Source: Bradyrhizobium sp. CB3481 (GTDB taxonomy: Bacteria; Pseudomonadota; Alphaproteobacteria; Rhizobiales; Xanthobacteraceae). Taken from it: a stretch of 64,000 nt of DNA. The number at the start of each line of letters is the position of its first letter. The stretch's first letter is position 1. The position numbers were made by a program, and so were the translations under genes. The stretch is taken from contig NZ_CP121647.1 of assembly GCF_029714305.1 (NCBI RefSeq), positions 744,001-808,000 of the forward strand, read 5' to 3'. A model generated the notes under the pieces. It saw only the letters and a program-made list of their open reading frames with translations. It did no database searches and had not been told where the DNA came from. This document shows positions 46,805-55,948 of the stretch, one piece after another.

Positions 46805-47194
46805 ATGACAGACGATGCGCCAGTCACGGTAACCCAGAGCGCGCTGCGCGGCCTCGCCTGCCGCTGTCCGCGCTGCGGCAAGGGCAAGCTCTATGCCGGC
46901 TTCCTCAACCTGCGTCCTAATTGCGAGTCCTGCGGGCTCGACTACGCTTTCATCGACTCTGGCGACGGGCCTGCGATCTTCATCATCATGCTGGCGGGCG
47001 CCATCGTCGTCACCGCGGCGCTGATCGTCGAGGTCAAATATCAGCCGCCATTCTGGCTGCACGCGGCGCTATGGCTGCCGCTGATCATGGCAACCACGCT
47101 GTTGCCGCTGCGCTCGATGAAGTCGCTTTTGATCGCACTGCAGTTTCATCACAAGGCGGCGCCCGGCCGGCTGATCGACCGCGAGCCGAAATGA
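46805..47194 (+). CDS. DUF983 family zinc-ribbon membrane protein
   Basis: A 129-residue protein with an N-terminal four-cysteine ribbon (CRCPRCGKGKLY and NCESCGLDY) and two membrane helices (about residues 55-77 and 83-103). It is the DUF983 family, regularly encoded among oxidase assembly genes in alphaproteobacteria. The cysteine ribbon suggests metal binding, but the exact role is unknown. Its TGA overlaps the SURF1 ATG, so the two are coupled. Confidence 0.9.
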   Translation: MTDDAPVTVTQSALRGLACRCPRCGKGKLYAGFLNLRPNCESCGLDYAFIDSGDGPAIFIIMLAGAIVVTAALIVEVKYQPPFWLHAALWLPLIMATTLLPLRSMKSLLIALQFHHKAAPGRLIDREPK

Positions 47195-47955
47195 CCGGGC
47201 TTTCGTCGCGGCGCCCGGCGGTCGCCGGCTTTGCGATCTTCACGCTGCTGATGGTGACGGCCTTTAGCGGGCTGGGCATCTGGCAATTGCAGCGCCGGAT
47301 CGAAAAGCACGCGCTGATCGCCCGGCTGAACGAGCGGCTTGCGGCTGCACCCGAGACATTGCCGGTGTCGGCGCAATGGCCATCGCTGACGCCGGCTAGG
47401 GACGAATTCCGCCGCGTCAGTTTTGCCGCGACCTACGCGCCATTGCCGGATGCGATGGTCTACAGCGCCGGCTCTGCGGTTCGTGACGACATTTCGGGCC
47501 CCGGCACCTGGGCTTTCCTGCCGGTGCAACTGGCTGGCGGCAGTATCGTCGTGGTCAACGCCGGCTTCGTGCAGAACACGATGCAGGATCGTCAGCAGCA
47601 GGATCGCGCCGTGCGCCGGCTGATCACCGGTGATCCCGTTGAGCTGATCGGCTACATCCGTTTTCCCGAAAGCGCGGGCGCACTGACGCCGCCGGAGAGC
47701 CTGGAAAAACGGTTGTGGTTCACCCGAGACCATCTGGCGATGGCGCGCGCACTGGGCTGGGGCGAGGGCGCCAGGGCCGTCGCGCCGTTCTACATCGATC
47801 TCGAATCGCCCATGCCGGAAAGCGGCATTCCAAAGCCTGGTCCGCTCTCGGTGCGACTCAAGGACGATCACATGCAATACGCCATCACGTGGTTCACGCT
47901 GGCGCTGGCGGTAGTGATCGCCTTCGGCGTCTGGTGGCGCGGCAAGCGCGGTTAA
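47191..47955 (+). CDS. SURF1 family cytochrome oxidase biogenesis protein
   Basis: A 254-residue SURF1/Shy1 protein that helps insert haem a into subunit I. It has the usual hairpin topology: an N-terminal membrane helix ending in GLGIWQLQRRIEK, a periplasmic domain with VVNAGFV and GYIRFPES, and a C-terminal helix preceded by the conserved HMQYAITWFTLA. The ATG overlaps the DUF983 stop. It is the last gene of the oxidase cluster. Confidence 0.94.
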   Translation: MTGLSSRRPAVAGFAIFTLLMVTAFSGLGIWQLQRRIEKHALIARLNERLAAAPETLPVSAQWPSLTPARDEFRRVSFAATYAPLPDAMVYSAGSAVRDDISGPGTWAFLPVQLAGGSIVVVNAGFVQNTMQDRQQQDRAVRRLITGDPVELIGYIRFPESAGALTPPESLEKRLWFTRDHLAMARALGWGEGARAVAPFYIDLESPMPESGIPKPGPLSVRLKDDHMQYAITWFTLALAVVIAFGVWWRGKRG

Positions 47956-48059
47956 CCAACCGTTGCGCCCCCGTATTCGTCCGGACTAGTTGCGGGAACC
48001 ATTGTTCCGCAGAATCGTTCTAAAGTTCCAAAGCCGCGTTCCGGACAAAAGGCTGTTCA

Positions 48060-48518
48060 GTGTCCATTCAAAACAATCGCTATACTTCCTCATCAGCGCT
48101 CAGGACCCAGTACCGCGACATGGATGGCATCGCGCACCTGACGGACGATTTCGATCAGGTTGCGTTGGTGGTCGATTGGCTGGACGCATGCCGCAATCGC
48201 GATCTTGCGATGCTGCTCGACCTCTATGCCGACAGCGCCACGCTCGAATGCCAGTGCGGCGAAGTCAGGATCAGCGAAGGCCGCGCCGGCCTCGAATCCT
48301 ACTGGAGACCGCGCCTCGATACGCTCGCTGCCACCGCGTTCGGGCTTGAGGAAATCATGCCGACCGCCGACGGCGTCGTGCTGGATTATCTGAGCCACGA
48401 AGGCAAGCCGGTGCGCGTCGCTTTCAGCTTCACGCGTGACGGAAAGATTCAGACGACCCATTGCCTGCCGATGACGGAGTTGTCGCAACGCGCCGGCTTG
48501 CAGGACTACGCCGGCTAG
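48060..48518 (+). CDS. NTF2-like / SnoaL-like domain protein
   Basis: A 152-residue protein with an NTF2-like fold: DWLDACRNRDLAMLLDLYAD, a SATLECQCGEVRISEGRAG segment, and closing VAFSFTRDGKIQTTHCLP. Function unknown. A GTG at 48060, with AAAAGG eight bases upstream, is used; the ATG at 48120 would remove a 20-residue disordered leader. It lies next to, and converges on, a sensor kinase gene, but a functional link is not evident. Confidence 0.72.
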   Translation: MSIQNNRYTSSSALRTQYRDMDGIAHLTDDFDQVALVVDWLDACRNRDLAMLLDLYADSATLECQCGEVRISEGRAGLESYWRPRLDTLAATAFGLEEIMPTADGVVLDYLSHEGKPVRVAFSFTRDGKIQTTHCLPMTELSQRAGLQDYAG

Positions 48519-48542
48519 CCCTGTCGCTGCTCCGCTTTTCCA

Positions 48543-49883
48543 TCAGGTCGGCTCGCTGCGCGGGGAATCTCCCGCCGGAAGGCGGCAGCGGACGGACGTG
48601 TGCCCGGCCTCGCGCAACAGCTCGAGTGTCCCGCTCAACGCGCGAACGCGCTCCAGCATTCCGGTCAATCCCCGGCCGAACCGCCGGTCCGGCGGAAAGC
48701 CGACGCCGTCATCCGATATCTCCACGATCACCTCGCCGCTGCTGATCTCGGCCGCAACATGCATCGAACCCGCCTTGGCGTGGCGCAGCACGTTCGTTAC
48801 GGCTTCCTGGATCACGCGATAGACCGTCTGCGACATCAGGCCCTCGACCTCGTTCAGCCTGGTGTCGATCCGCGAGGTCACCTTCAGCCCGGGCGTATGT
48901 GCCTTCGCGTTCTGCAGAAGCGTCTGGATGCTCTTCTGAAGGCCGAGCTCCTCGATGTAGAGCGGCCGCAGCCGGTCGAGGATGCGGCGGTTCGCCTGCT
49001 GCAAGGTCTCGACCGATTGCAGGATGCCTTCGGCGGCGCGCTTCAACTCGTCCTCGCCGGATGGAATCGATTCCAGGAGCGCCACCGTGTTGGCGCGGAT
49101 TCCAAACAATAGCGGCCCGAGCTCGTCGTGAAGCTCGCGCGCCATATCCTGCCGCTCGTCGTCCTGCAGCGACACGATCTGCCGCAGCAGGCTGCGATTG
49201 TCCTGGCTGAGATGATGCAGCGTGCGGGCGAGCTCGTTAGCTTCCTGCGCGCTCTTGCGGATCTCGGGCGGGCCGGCCGGGATAATCAGCTGCGTATAGT
49301 CGCCCCTGCGCATCCGCGTCAGGCCGTCGCCGAGATTTTGCAACGGGCGCAAGGCGGAATGCGCGGAGAAGTGGGCAATGGCCGCCGTCGCCAGCATCAA
49401 GGCGACACCGGAGCAGGCGATCGCCAGAAATCCGATCCACTTCTCGTAGATGTCCGCGGACAGGTCGGGAGCAAAAACGATGTCGCCGATCTGCTTGCCC
49501 GCGATCATGACCGGGAATGCGGCCTTGAATTCGGGAACGGCGAGCAGACGCATGAACCAGTCGGGCACCGTTCCCAGCGGCGTCTGCACCTCATGCGGAT
49601 GCACATCGAGGTCGGTGCCGAGGCGCCGAAACCGGATAGCCTCGGAATCTCCCAGCGAATGCACGAATGAATCGAGCGTTGCTTGTGGATTGGCGGAGGT
49701 CTGCAACGCACCGTTGAGCGCGGTGGCGACCGCTCTGGCGGAGCGAGCCGCCGGCTCGATTTCTTCCACAAGTTGCGCCGAGGCGAATATCTGAAGCGAG
49801 ACGGCTCCGGCCAGCAGCGCGGCCACGAACATCAGGCCGAGCGGCAGCATGAGCCGCGTTCGAAGAGAAAATCTTTCCCACAT
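48543..49883 (-). CDS. Two-component sensor histidine kinase (NarX/DegS type)
   Basis: A 446-residue kinase of the HisKA_3 class. Two membrane helices (about residues 9-31 and 147-170) enclose a periplasmic sensor domain of about 115 residues, followed by a HAMP linker. The phosphoacceptor box is QDMARELHDELGPLLFG, near residue 250, and the HATPase domain includes EVIVEISDDGVGF and GRGLTGMLERV. HisKA_3 kinases pair with NarL/LuxR-type regulators, and one is encoded divergently 80 bases away. The sensed signal is unknown. Confidence 0.92.
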   Translation of the reverse strand: MWERFSLRTRLMLPLGLMFVAALLAGAVSLQIFASAQLVEEIEPAARSARAVATALNGALQTSANPQATLDSFVHSLGDSEAIRFRRLGTDLDVHPHEVQTPLGTVPDWFMRLLAVPEFKAAFPVMIAGKQIGDIVFAPDLSADIYEKWIGFLAIACSGVALMLATAAIAHFSAHSALRPLQNLGDGLTRMRRGDYTQLIIPAGPPEIRKSAQEANELARTLHHLSQDNRSLLRQIVSLQDDERQDMARELHDELGPLLFGIRANTVALLESIPSGEDELKRAAEGILQSVETLQQANRRILDRLRPLYIEELGLQKSIQTLLQNAKAHTPGLKVTSRIDTRLNEVEGLMSQTVYRVIQEAVTNVLRHAKAGSMHVAAEISSGEVIVEISDDGVGFPPDRRFGRGLTGMLERVRALSGTLELLREAGHTSVRCRLPAGDSPRSEPT

Positions 49884-49963
49884 TTTGGTTATTATAGTTC
49901 CCTCAACCCAAGATTTCCCTTTTCAAATGTCGCCAACCGCTTATTTATTCCGGAAGGGGATAA

Positions 49964-50611
49964 ATGATGCAAAATTCTACTAAATCGGCCACGAAGGTCT
50001 TGATTGTCGACGACCACCCGGTGGTGCTGTCGGGGTGCCGAGCGCTGTTTGCGTCAGACAATTCCGTGAAGATTGAGGAGGCGAACGACGCCAAGTCCGG
50101 GCACCGCGCCTATATGGCCCGCAAGCCGGATGTCACGGTGATCGATATCAAGCTTCCCGATGTGTCCGGTTTCGAACTGATGCGGCGCATCCGAAAAGAG
50201 GATCCGGATGCCCGGATCATCATGTTCAGCATGAATGACGATCCGGCCTTCGTGGTTCGGGCCATCGAGATGGGCGCGCAGGGTTATGTCTCGAAGGGCG
50301 ACGATCCCAGGATGCTGGTGAAGGCCGTGCGCAAGGTGGCGGCGGGCGACAACTTCATTTCGCCGCAACTGGCCGAGGCCGTGACTTTCTCCGGCGCTTC
50401 GATCAAGGCCAATCCGGCCTCGCAGATGACGGCGCGGGAGCTGGAAATCCTGCGGCTGCTCGGCCGCGGCGACAAGATCGTCGAAGTCGCCGATGCGCTG
50501 GAGATTTCCTACAAGACGGTGGCCAACACCACCTCGCTGCTCAAGCAGAAGCTCGGCGCCAAGAACCACTCGGACCTGATCCGGATCGCCGTCGAAATGG
50601 GATTGGGTTGA
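49964..50611 (+). CDS. NarL/LuxR family response regulator
   Basis: A 215-residue response regulator. The receiver domain has the acidic pair VDDHP (16-17), the phosphorylated Asp61 in VIDIKLPD and the Lys in YVSKGDD; a C-terminal LuxR-type helix-turn-helix follows (TARELEILRLLGRGDKIVEV, then KTVANTTSLLKQKLG). Two ATGs (49964 and 49967) follow GAAGGGGA; the first is given. Its divergent partner is the HisKA_3 kinase at 48543-49883. Target genes are unknown; the small proteins downstream are candidates only by position. Confidence 0.92.
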   Translation: MMQNSTKSATKVLIVDDHPVVLSGCRALFASDNSVKIEEANDAKSGHRAYMARKPDVTVIDIKLPDVSGFELMRRIRKEDPDARIIMFSMNDDPAFVVRAIEMGAQGYVSKGDDPRMLVKAVRKVAAGDNFISPQLAEAVTFSGASIKANPASQMTARELEILRLLGRGDKIVEVADALEISYKTVANTTSLLKQKLGAKNHSDLIRIAVEMGLG

Positions 50612-50733
50612 ATACGATCAACGCTTGAAAAGCGCTGAACCGGCCGCGCCGTGCAGGCGCGACCCGTTCGCGCCGCTGCAATTTTGTGCATCGCCCGGGC
50701 AATGGGATGGCGAGGCGAAATTGCAGCGAAGGC

Positions 50734-50970
50734 TCACCAATGGTGATGGCGGCGATGGTGACGCCATTTGTGATGACCTCGGCCCCTGTACCATCCGTAG
50801 TGATGGCCGCGGCCGCGGTGTCCATGGCCGTGATGGCCGTGCCCGTGCCTGACCTGGATCACGGCGCCGTCCTCTGCGGCCAATGGTGCGATGCCAAGCC
50901 TGGCGGAAGCGGACAGGGTCATTGCCAGCGAGGCAATCAATGCTGCGCCGATCAGGATGATACGTCTCAT
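50734..50970 (-). CDS. Small secreted histidine-rich protein
   Basis: A 78-residue protein with a clear Sec signal peptide (RRIILIGAALIASLAMTLSA) and a mature part of about 55 residues. The last 38 residues contain 15 histidines, mixed with Gly, Arg, Tyr and Trp (for example HGHGHHGHGHRGRGHH). The ATG at 50970 has GGAGG upstream; a longer frame to 51165 is not protein-like. Such sequences bind nickel, zinc or copper, so metal storage or buffering in the periplasm is a reasonable inference. No transporter gene is adjacent. Confidence 0.72.
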   Translation of the reverse strand: MRRIILIGAALIASLAMTLSASARLGIAPLAAEDGAVIQVRHGHGHHGHGHRGRGHHYGWYRGRGHHKWRHHRRHHHW

Positions 50971-51200
50971 GCAGGGGGTCCTCCAATCGCGGGATCGCGA
51001 TGTCCAACACAAGTTCCCGGTCATTGGCTTTGTTCCATGGCGGACGACCGGGATTGCTGATTTACCCCGGCTGAGCTTTGAGAGACACGCTCGCATCATT
51101 GCAGTGCGTCGGCGCCGGGCAGGGTCGCCAAAAAGCTGTATGGCGATTTCGGGAATAATCGGCAATGTGGACCCCTGATAATCTCAAGGGAGAGAGCTGG

Positions 51201-51413
51201 ATGAACAGCCCGGACATCGTCGAAGCCGCCCTTACGCGGGCCTGGAGTGTCTACTTGCTGATCCACAGCGGCATCGATGAGAACGACGCGCGGCGCACGA
51301 ACCTTCAACGCTTCATCCAACAACGCTGCGATGCGGGAGAAACCGACACGGAGTTGCTGGCCGTGGAGGGGCTCAAATTTCTCAAGAGCCTGGAGGGGCC
51401 TGCCGAGGACTAG
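51201..51413 (+). CDS. Small hypothetical protein
   Basis: A 70-residue, soluble and mostly alpha-helical acidic protein with no signal peptide or membrane helix. It opens with NSPDIVEAALTRAWSVYLLI and continues with DENDARRTNLQRFIQQRCD. I do not recognise the family. The ATG at 51201 is preceded by AAGGGAGAGAG at good spacing, and an in-frame ATG at 51165 is less likely. It is flanked by the His-rich protein gene (opposite strand) and the small secreted protein gene. Confidence 0.65.
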   Translation: MNSPDIVEAALTRAWSVYLLIHSGIDENDARRTNLQRFIQQRCDAGETDTELLAVEGLKFLKSLEGPAED

Positions 51414-51520
51414 TTCGCGGCCCGGTAGGCCCAGCCGTGCACCATGTTCGGGAAAAACTGGAACAATCGATTTTGGTGTGGGTTGTCAGCTGCATCGCGG
51501 AAACACCCGAGGAGGACACC

Positions 51521-51748
51521 TTGAAGAAGTCACTGATGATCGGAGCGGTGGCCGTTGCCGTATCGGCCTTCGCAGGAAGTGCAGTCGCCGCCGAATTCTA
51601 TGTGGTACGCGACGCCACCACCAAGAAATGCACGGTCGTCGATACCAAGCCGACCACGACGACAACCACCATCGTCGACAACGGCACGTTCAAGACCAAG
51701 ACCGAAGCCGAAACCAGCATGAAAACCATGAAGGTCTGCACCGAATAA
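51521..51748 (+). CDS. Small secreted threonine-rich protein
   Basis: A 75-residue protein with a Sec signal peptide (KKSLMIGAVAVAVSAFAG, cleavage after AVAA) and a 50-residue mature part with two cysteines and a run of six threonines (DTKPTTTTTTIVDNG). Function unknown; a family of similar small periplasmic proteins exists in rhizobia, from recall. The TTG at 51521 is used as start because GGAGGA lies six bases upstream and it gives a textbook signal peptide. A strong terminator follows. Confidence 0.7.
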   Translation: MKKSLMIGAVAVAVSAFAGSAVAAEFYVVRDATTKKCTVVDTKPTTTTTTIVDNGTFKTKTEAETSMKTMKVCTE

Positions 51749-51770
51749 ACGACAGACCCTTCCAGGAGAG

Positions 51771-51803
51771 AGGGCCGCAAGCACCGCTTGCGGCCCTTTT
51801 TAT
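51771..51803 (+). terminator. Intrinsic terminator
   Basis: AGGGCCGCAAG (51771-51781) pairs perfectly with CTTGCGGCCCT (51787-51797), followed by TTTTATT. It ends the transcript of the Thr-rich protein gene and isolates the oxidoreductase operon downstream. Confidence 0.9.
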
Positions 51804-51973
51804 TACGTCTCGGGAGCGAAAATCATCGCAAAGCTCCGCACCTGCCTCGCTCTTTCAAACGTGAATGACGGAGAGGAACGGGGCGAAGCCGGCGCGGTTA
51901 CAGCAAACTTGAACCGGGCGCTGAAACAGCCGCGCCGGAGATCGTCTGCACCACGGCAGAACGGGAACACGAC

Positions 51974-52624
51974 ATGCAAGGTCCGAGCAATTTCGAACTA
52001 TCGCGCAGGAAATTGTTGCTGGGAACCGCCGCCTCGGTGGCTTTCAGCGCCACATCGGAGGTCAAGGCACAAGCGCCCGCTGTTCCCGCACAGGAGAGCG
52101 GCCCGGCGACCGCGATGTCGAAGGTCTCCTTCAACGTCAATGGCAGTCTCCGCGAACTAGCGCTCGATGCGCGGACCACGCTGCTCGATGCGCTGCGCGA
52201 GCACCTGCATCTCACCGGAACCAAGAAGGGCTGCGATTACGGGCAGTGCGGCGCCTGCACGGTGATCGCAGGCGGCCGGCGGATCAATTCATGCTTGACG
52301 CTGGCCGTCATGCACGAGGGCGACAGCATCACGACCATCGAGGGTCTTGGTACGCCCGAGAACATGCACCCGATGCAGGCTGCGTTCGTCAAGCACGATG
52401 GCTTCCAGTGCGGCTATTGCACACCGGGGCAGATCTGTTCGGCGGTGGCGGTGCTCGATGAGATCAAGTCCGGCATTCCCAGTCACGTCAGTGCCGATCT
52501 CAACGCCATGCCGCAACTGACCAACGCCGAGCTCAGGGAGCGCATGAGCGGCAACATCTGCCGCTGCGGCGCCTATTCCAATATCGCGGAGGCGATCACC
52601 GAAGTTGCCGGGAGGCCCGCATGA
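51974..52624 (+). CDS. paoA: Aldehyde oxidoreductase iron-sulfur subunit (PaoA-like)
   Basis: A 216-residue subunit with two [2Fe-2S] clusters of the xanthine oxidase family. A twin-arginine-type leader ([15 protein letters not shown]) marks periplasmic export of the complex. The plant-type cluster is bound by [12 protein letters not shown] and a further cysteine in NSCLTLA; the second cluster uses [10 protein letters not shown] and CRCG. This matches E. coli PaoA/YagT. Its stop overlaps the start of the FAD subunit gene (ATGA). Confidence 0.9.
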   Translation: MQGPSNFELSRRKLLLGTAASVAFSATSEVKAQAPAVPAQESGPATAMSKVSFNVNGSLRELALDARTTLLDALREHLHLTGTKKGCDYGQCGACTVIAGGRRINSCLTLAVMHEGDSITTIEGLGTPENMHPMQAAFVKHDGFQCGYCTPGQICSAVAVLDEIKSGIPSHVSADLNAMPQLTNAELRERMSGNICRCGAYSNIAEAITEVAGRPA

Positions 52625-53571
52625 AATCATTCACCTATGAGCGCGCAAACTCGCCGGCTGACGCTGCGGCCGCCGCCTCGCGTCATGCCAACGCCAAATT
52701 CATCGCCGGCGGCACCAACCTGCTCGACCTGATGAAGCTGGAGATCGAGACCCCGGCGCATCTCGTCGACGTCAACGGTCTCGCGCTCGACAAGATCGAG
52801 CCGACGCCCGATGGGGGCTTGCGGATCGGCGCGCTGGTGCGCAACACCGATCTGGCCGCCGACAGCCGCGTCCGGCGCGACTATGCTGTGCTGTCGCGCG
52901 CGCTGCTCGCCGGCGCTTCGGGGCAGCTGCGCAACATGGCGACGACGGCGGGAAATTTGCTGCAGCGGACGCGTTGCCCCTACTTCTATGACACCAACCA
53001 GCCCTGCAACAAGCGCCGGCCGGGTAGCGGCTGCGCGGCGATCGGCGGCTTCAACCGCCAGCACGCGGTGGTCGGTGCAAGCGAGGCCTGCATCGCCACC
53101 CATCCGAGCGATATGGCGGTCGCCATGCGCGCGCTTGATGCCGTGGTGGAGACGGTAAGGCCGGACGGCGCCACGCGAGCGATCCCGATCGCCGAGTTTC
53201 ATCATCTGCCGGGCAATACGCCCCATATCGAGACGGCGCTTTCGCCGGGTGAGTTGATCAAGGCTGTCACGTTGCCAAAACCGATCGGCGGCACGCAGAT
53301 CTATCGCAAGGTGCGCGACCGCGCGTCGTATGCGTTCGCGCTGGTCTCGGTTGCCGCGATCGTGCAGCGCGACGGCACTGGCCGTGTCGCGCTCGGCGGT
53401 GTCGCCCACAAGCCCTGGCGTATCGAATCGGCTGATGCGCAAATGCCGCGCGGGGCCAAGGCCGTGTCCGACCAATTGCTCGCCGGCGCGAAGCCCACAC
53501 GCCAGAACGCATTCAAGCTGTCGCTGGCCGAGCGGACGCTGAGTGCCGTGCTGACTGAGGCGAAAGGCTGA
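52621..53571 (+). CDS. paoB: Aldehyde oxidoreductase FAD subunit (PaoB-like)
   Basis: A 316-residue FAD-binding subunit of the xanthine oxidase family. The FAD segment is [14 protein letters not shown], and [16 protein letters not shown] lies beside the flavin. A cysteine-rich insert ([20 protein letters not shown]) matches the insert that binds an extra [4Fe-4S] cluster in E. coli PaoB, so the same is expected here. It overlaps paoA and lies three bases before the molybdenum subunit gene. Confidence 0.9.
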   Translation: MKSFTYERANSPADAAAAASRHANAKFIAGGTNLLDLMKLEIETPAHLVDVNGLALDKIEPTPDGGLRIGALVRNTDLAADSRVRRDYAVLSRALLAGASGQLRNMATTAGNLLQRTRCPYFYDTNQPCNKRRPGSGCAAIGGFNRQHAVVGASEACIATHPSDMAVAMRALDAVVETVRPDGATRAIPIAEFHHLPGNTPHIETALSPGELIKAVTLPKPIGGTQIYRKVRDRASYAFALVSVAAIVQRDGTGRVALGGVAHKPWRIESADAQMPRGAKAVSDQLLAGAKPTRQNAFKLSLAERTLSAVLTEAKG

Positions 53572-53574
53572 TCC

Positions 53575-55782
53575 ATGAAATTCGAAACCGCAGCCACATC
53601 AAATCCGATCGATCAGCTCAAGGTGATCGGCAAGCCCACCGATCGCGTCGACGGCCCGCTCAAGACCACGGGCAAGGCGCCTTACGCCTATGAGCGTCAC
53701 GACGTCGTTTCCAACCCGGCCTATGGCTACGTCGTTGGCTCTGCGATCGCCAAAGGGCGGATAGAGCAGATCGACCTTGCCGCGGCCAAGGCCGCGCCCG
53801 GCGTGCGCGCCATCGTCACGGCCGACAATGCCGGCAAGCTCGGCAAGGGCGACCGCAACACCGCCAAACTGCTCGGCGGCCCCGAGATCGACCATTATCA
53901 TCAGGCGATCGCGCTGGTGGTCGCCGATACTTTCGAGCAGGCACGCGCCGCCGCGCAGCTGCTCCGCGTCGACTACGTCAAGGCGGACGGCGCTGCCTTT
54001 GATCTCGCGGCGGTGAAGGACCACGGCGAGCCTAAACCCCTGTTCGGCGGCCCCGCCGATACCGCGCGGGGCGATTTTGCGGGCGCGTTCGCGGCAGCCC
54101 CGGTACGACTGGAGGCCACCTACACCACGCCCGATCAGGCGCATGCGATGATGGAGCCGCATGCCTCGATCGCCGTATGGAACGGCGACAAGCTCACGCT
54201 CTGGACCTCGAACCAGATGATCGCCTGGGGCGTAAGCGACGTCGCAAAGACCCTCGGAATCCCCAAGGAGAACGTTCGCCTGGTCTCGTCCTTTGTCGGC
54301 GGCGGCTTCGGCGGCAAACTCTTCGTGCGCTCAGATGCGCTGCTCGCCGCGCTCGGCGCGCGCGAGGTCGGGCGACCGGTGAAGGTAGCGCTGCAACGCC
54401 CGCTGATGTTCAACAACACGACGCATCGTCCGGCGACGATCCAGCGCATCCGCATTGGCGCCGACAGAGACGGCAAGATCACGGCGATCGGCCATGAGGA
54501 ATGGTCGGGCAATCTGCCCGGCGGACGGCCCGAAGGTGCGGTCAGCCAGACGCGGCTGCTCTATGCCGGACCTAACCGCATGACCGCAACCCGCCTCGCG
54601 GCACTCGACCTCGCCGAGGGCAACGCGATGCGCGCGCCGGGCGAGGCGTCGGGCATGATGGCGCTGGAAATTGCGATCGACGAAATGGCCGAGAAGCTCG
54701 GGATCGACCCGATCGAGTTTCGTATCCGCAACGATACTCAGATCGATCCCGAAAGGCCGGAGCGGCCCTTCTCGCAGCGTCAGCTGACGGAATGCTTCCG
54801 CACCGGCGCCGAGCGCTTCGGCTGGAGCAAGCGCGATCCGCAGCCGGGCCGGGTCCGTGACGGACGCTGGAAGATCGGCATCGGCACGGCCGCCGCATTC
54901 CGTAACAACCTGCTGACCAAGTCGGCCGCGCGGGTGCGGCTCGACGGCAACGGTATCGTAACGGTCGAGACCGATATGACCGACATCGGCACCGGCAGCT
55001 ACACCATCATCGCGCAGACCGCGGCCGAGATGATGGGCGTTCCGCTTCAGAAGGTGACGGTGCGTCTTGGCGATTCGAATTTCCCGGTCTCGTCGGGCTC
55101 CGGCGGCCAGTTCGGCGGCAACAACTCGACCGCCGGCGTCTATGCCGCCTGCGTCAAGCTGCGCGAAGCGATCGCCCAGAAGCTTGGCTTCAATTCAGCA
55201 GAGGCCGAATTCAGTGATGGCGAGGTGCGCGCGGGCAATCGCCGCGTGCCTTTGGCGCAAGCAGCAGTGGGCGGTGAGCTCACGGCCGAAGACGGGATCG
55301 AGTATGGCGATCTCGACAAGAAGTATCAGCAATCGACCTTCGGCGCGCATTTCGTCGAAGTCGGCGTCGATGTCGCGACCGCCGAGATCCGCGTCCGCCG
55401 CATGCTCGCCGTGTGCGCGGCCGGCCGTATCCTCAATCCGAAGACGGCGCGCAGCCAGGTAATCGGCGCGATGACCATGGGGGTCGGCGCGGCGCTGATG
55501 GAAGAACTCGTGATCGACAAGCGTGCCGGTTTCTTCGTCAATCATGACCTCGCTGCTTACGAGGTGCCCGTTCATGCCGACATTCCGCACCAGGACATGA
55601 TCTTCCTCGACGAGACCGATCCGATATCGTCGCCGATGAAGGCCAAGGGCATCGCCGAGCTCGGGATCTGCGGCGTGGCGGCGGCGGTCGCCAACGCGGT
55701 CTACAACGCGACCGGCGTGCGGGTCCGTGACTATCCGATCACGCTCGACAAGCTTTTGGAGCAGATGCCGAACGTCGGTTGA
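53575..55782 (+). CDS. paoC: Aldehyde oxidoreductase molybdenum subunit (PaoC-like)
   Basis: A 735-residue molybdopterin subunit where substrate is oxidised. Visible features are the FVGGGFGGKLFVRSDAL molybdopterin loop, RAPGEASGMMALE, GSGGQFGGNNST, and the catalytic glutamate (Glu695) in KGIAELGICG. Together with PaoA and PaoB it forms the periplasmic three-subunit complex that oxidises aldehydes, probably for detoxification; the true substrate is not readable. No XdhC/PaoD-type maturation gene follows in this window, which is unusual for the operon. Confidence 0.92.
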   Translation: MKFETAATSNPIDQLKVIGKPTDRVDGPLKTTGKAPYAYERHDVVSNPAYGYVVGSAIAKGRIEQIDLAAAKAAPGVRAIVTADNAGKLGKGDRNTAKLLGGPEIDHYHQAIALVVADTFEQARAAAQLLRVDYVKADGAAFDLAAVKDHGEPKPLFGGPADTARGDFAGAFAAAPVRLEATYTTPDQAHAMMEPHASIAVWNGDKLTLWTSNQMIAWGVSDVAKTLGIPKENVRLVSSFVGGGFGGKLFVRSDALLAALGAREVGRPVKVALQRPLMFNNTTHRPATIQRIRIGADRDGKITAIGHEEWSGNLPGGRPEGAVSQTRLLYAGPNRMTATRLAALDLAEGNAMRAPGEASGMMALEIAIDEMAEKLGIDPIEFRIRNDTQIDPERPERPFSQRQLTECFRTGAERFGWSKRDPQPGRVRDGRWKIGIGTAAAFRNNLLTKSAARVRLDGNGIVTVETDMTDIGTGSYTIIAQTAAEMMGVPLQKVTVRLGDSNFPVSSGSGGQFGGNNSTAGVYAACVKLREAIAQKLGFNSAEAEFSDGEVRAGNRRVPLAQAAVGGELTAEDGIEYGDLDKKYQQSTFGAHFVEVGVDVATAEIRVRRMLAVCAAGRILNPKTARSQVIGAMTMGVGAALMEELVIDKRAGFFVNHDLAAYEVPVHADIPHQDMIFLDETDPISSPMKAKGIAELGICGVAAAVANAVYNATGVRVRDYPITLDKLLEQMPNVG

Positions 55783-55948
55783 GTGCGGCGACTTAAGCGC
55801 CGGCCGCTCCGGCGCGTTGGTCGGCTTTGTTGCGTTGGACTACCCGCGACGCCCACGGCGCAGACGTGGCGGGAATGTGGCGGTGGACGAAGATCATTCT
55901 TCGGAGCCGCCCCACGAAATCGTCCCGAAAACGCGCTATGAAGGGACG

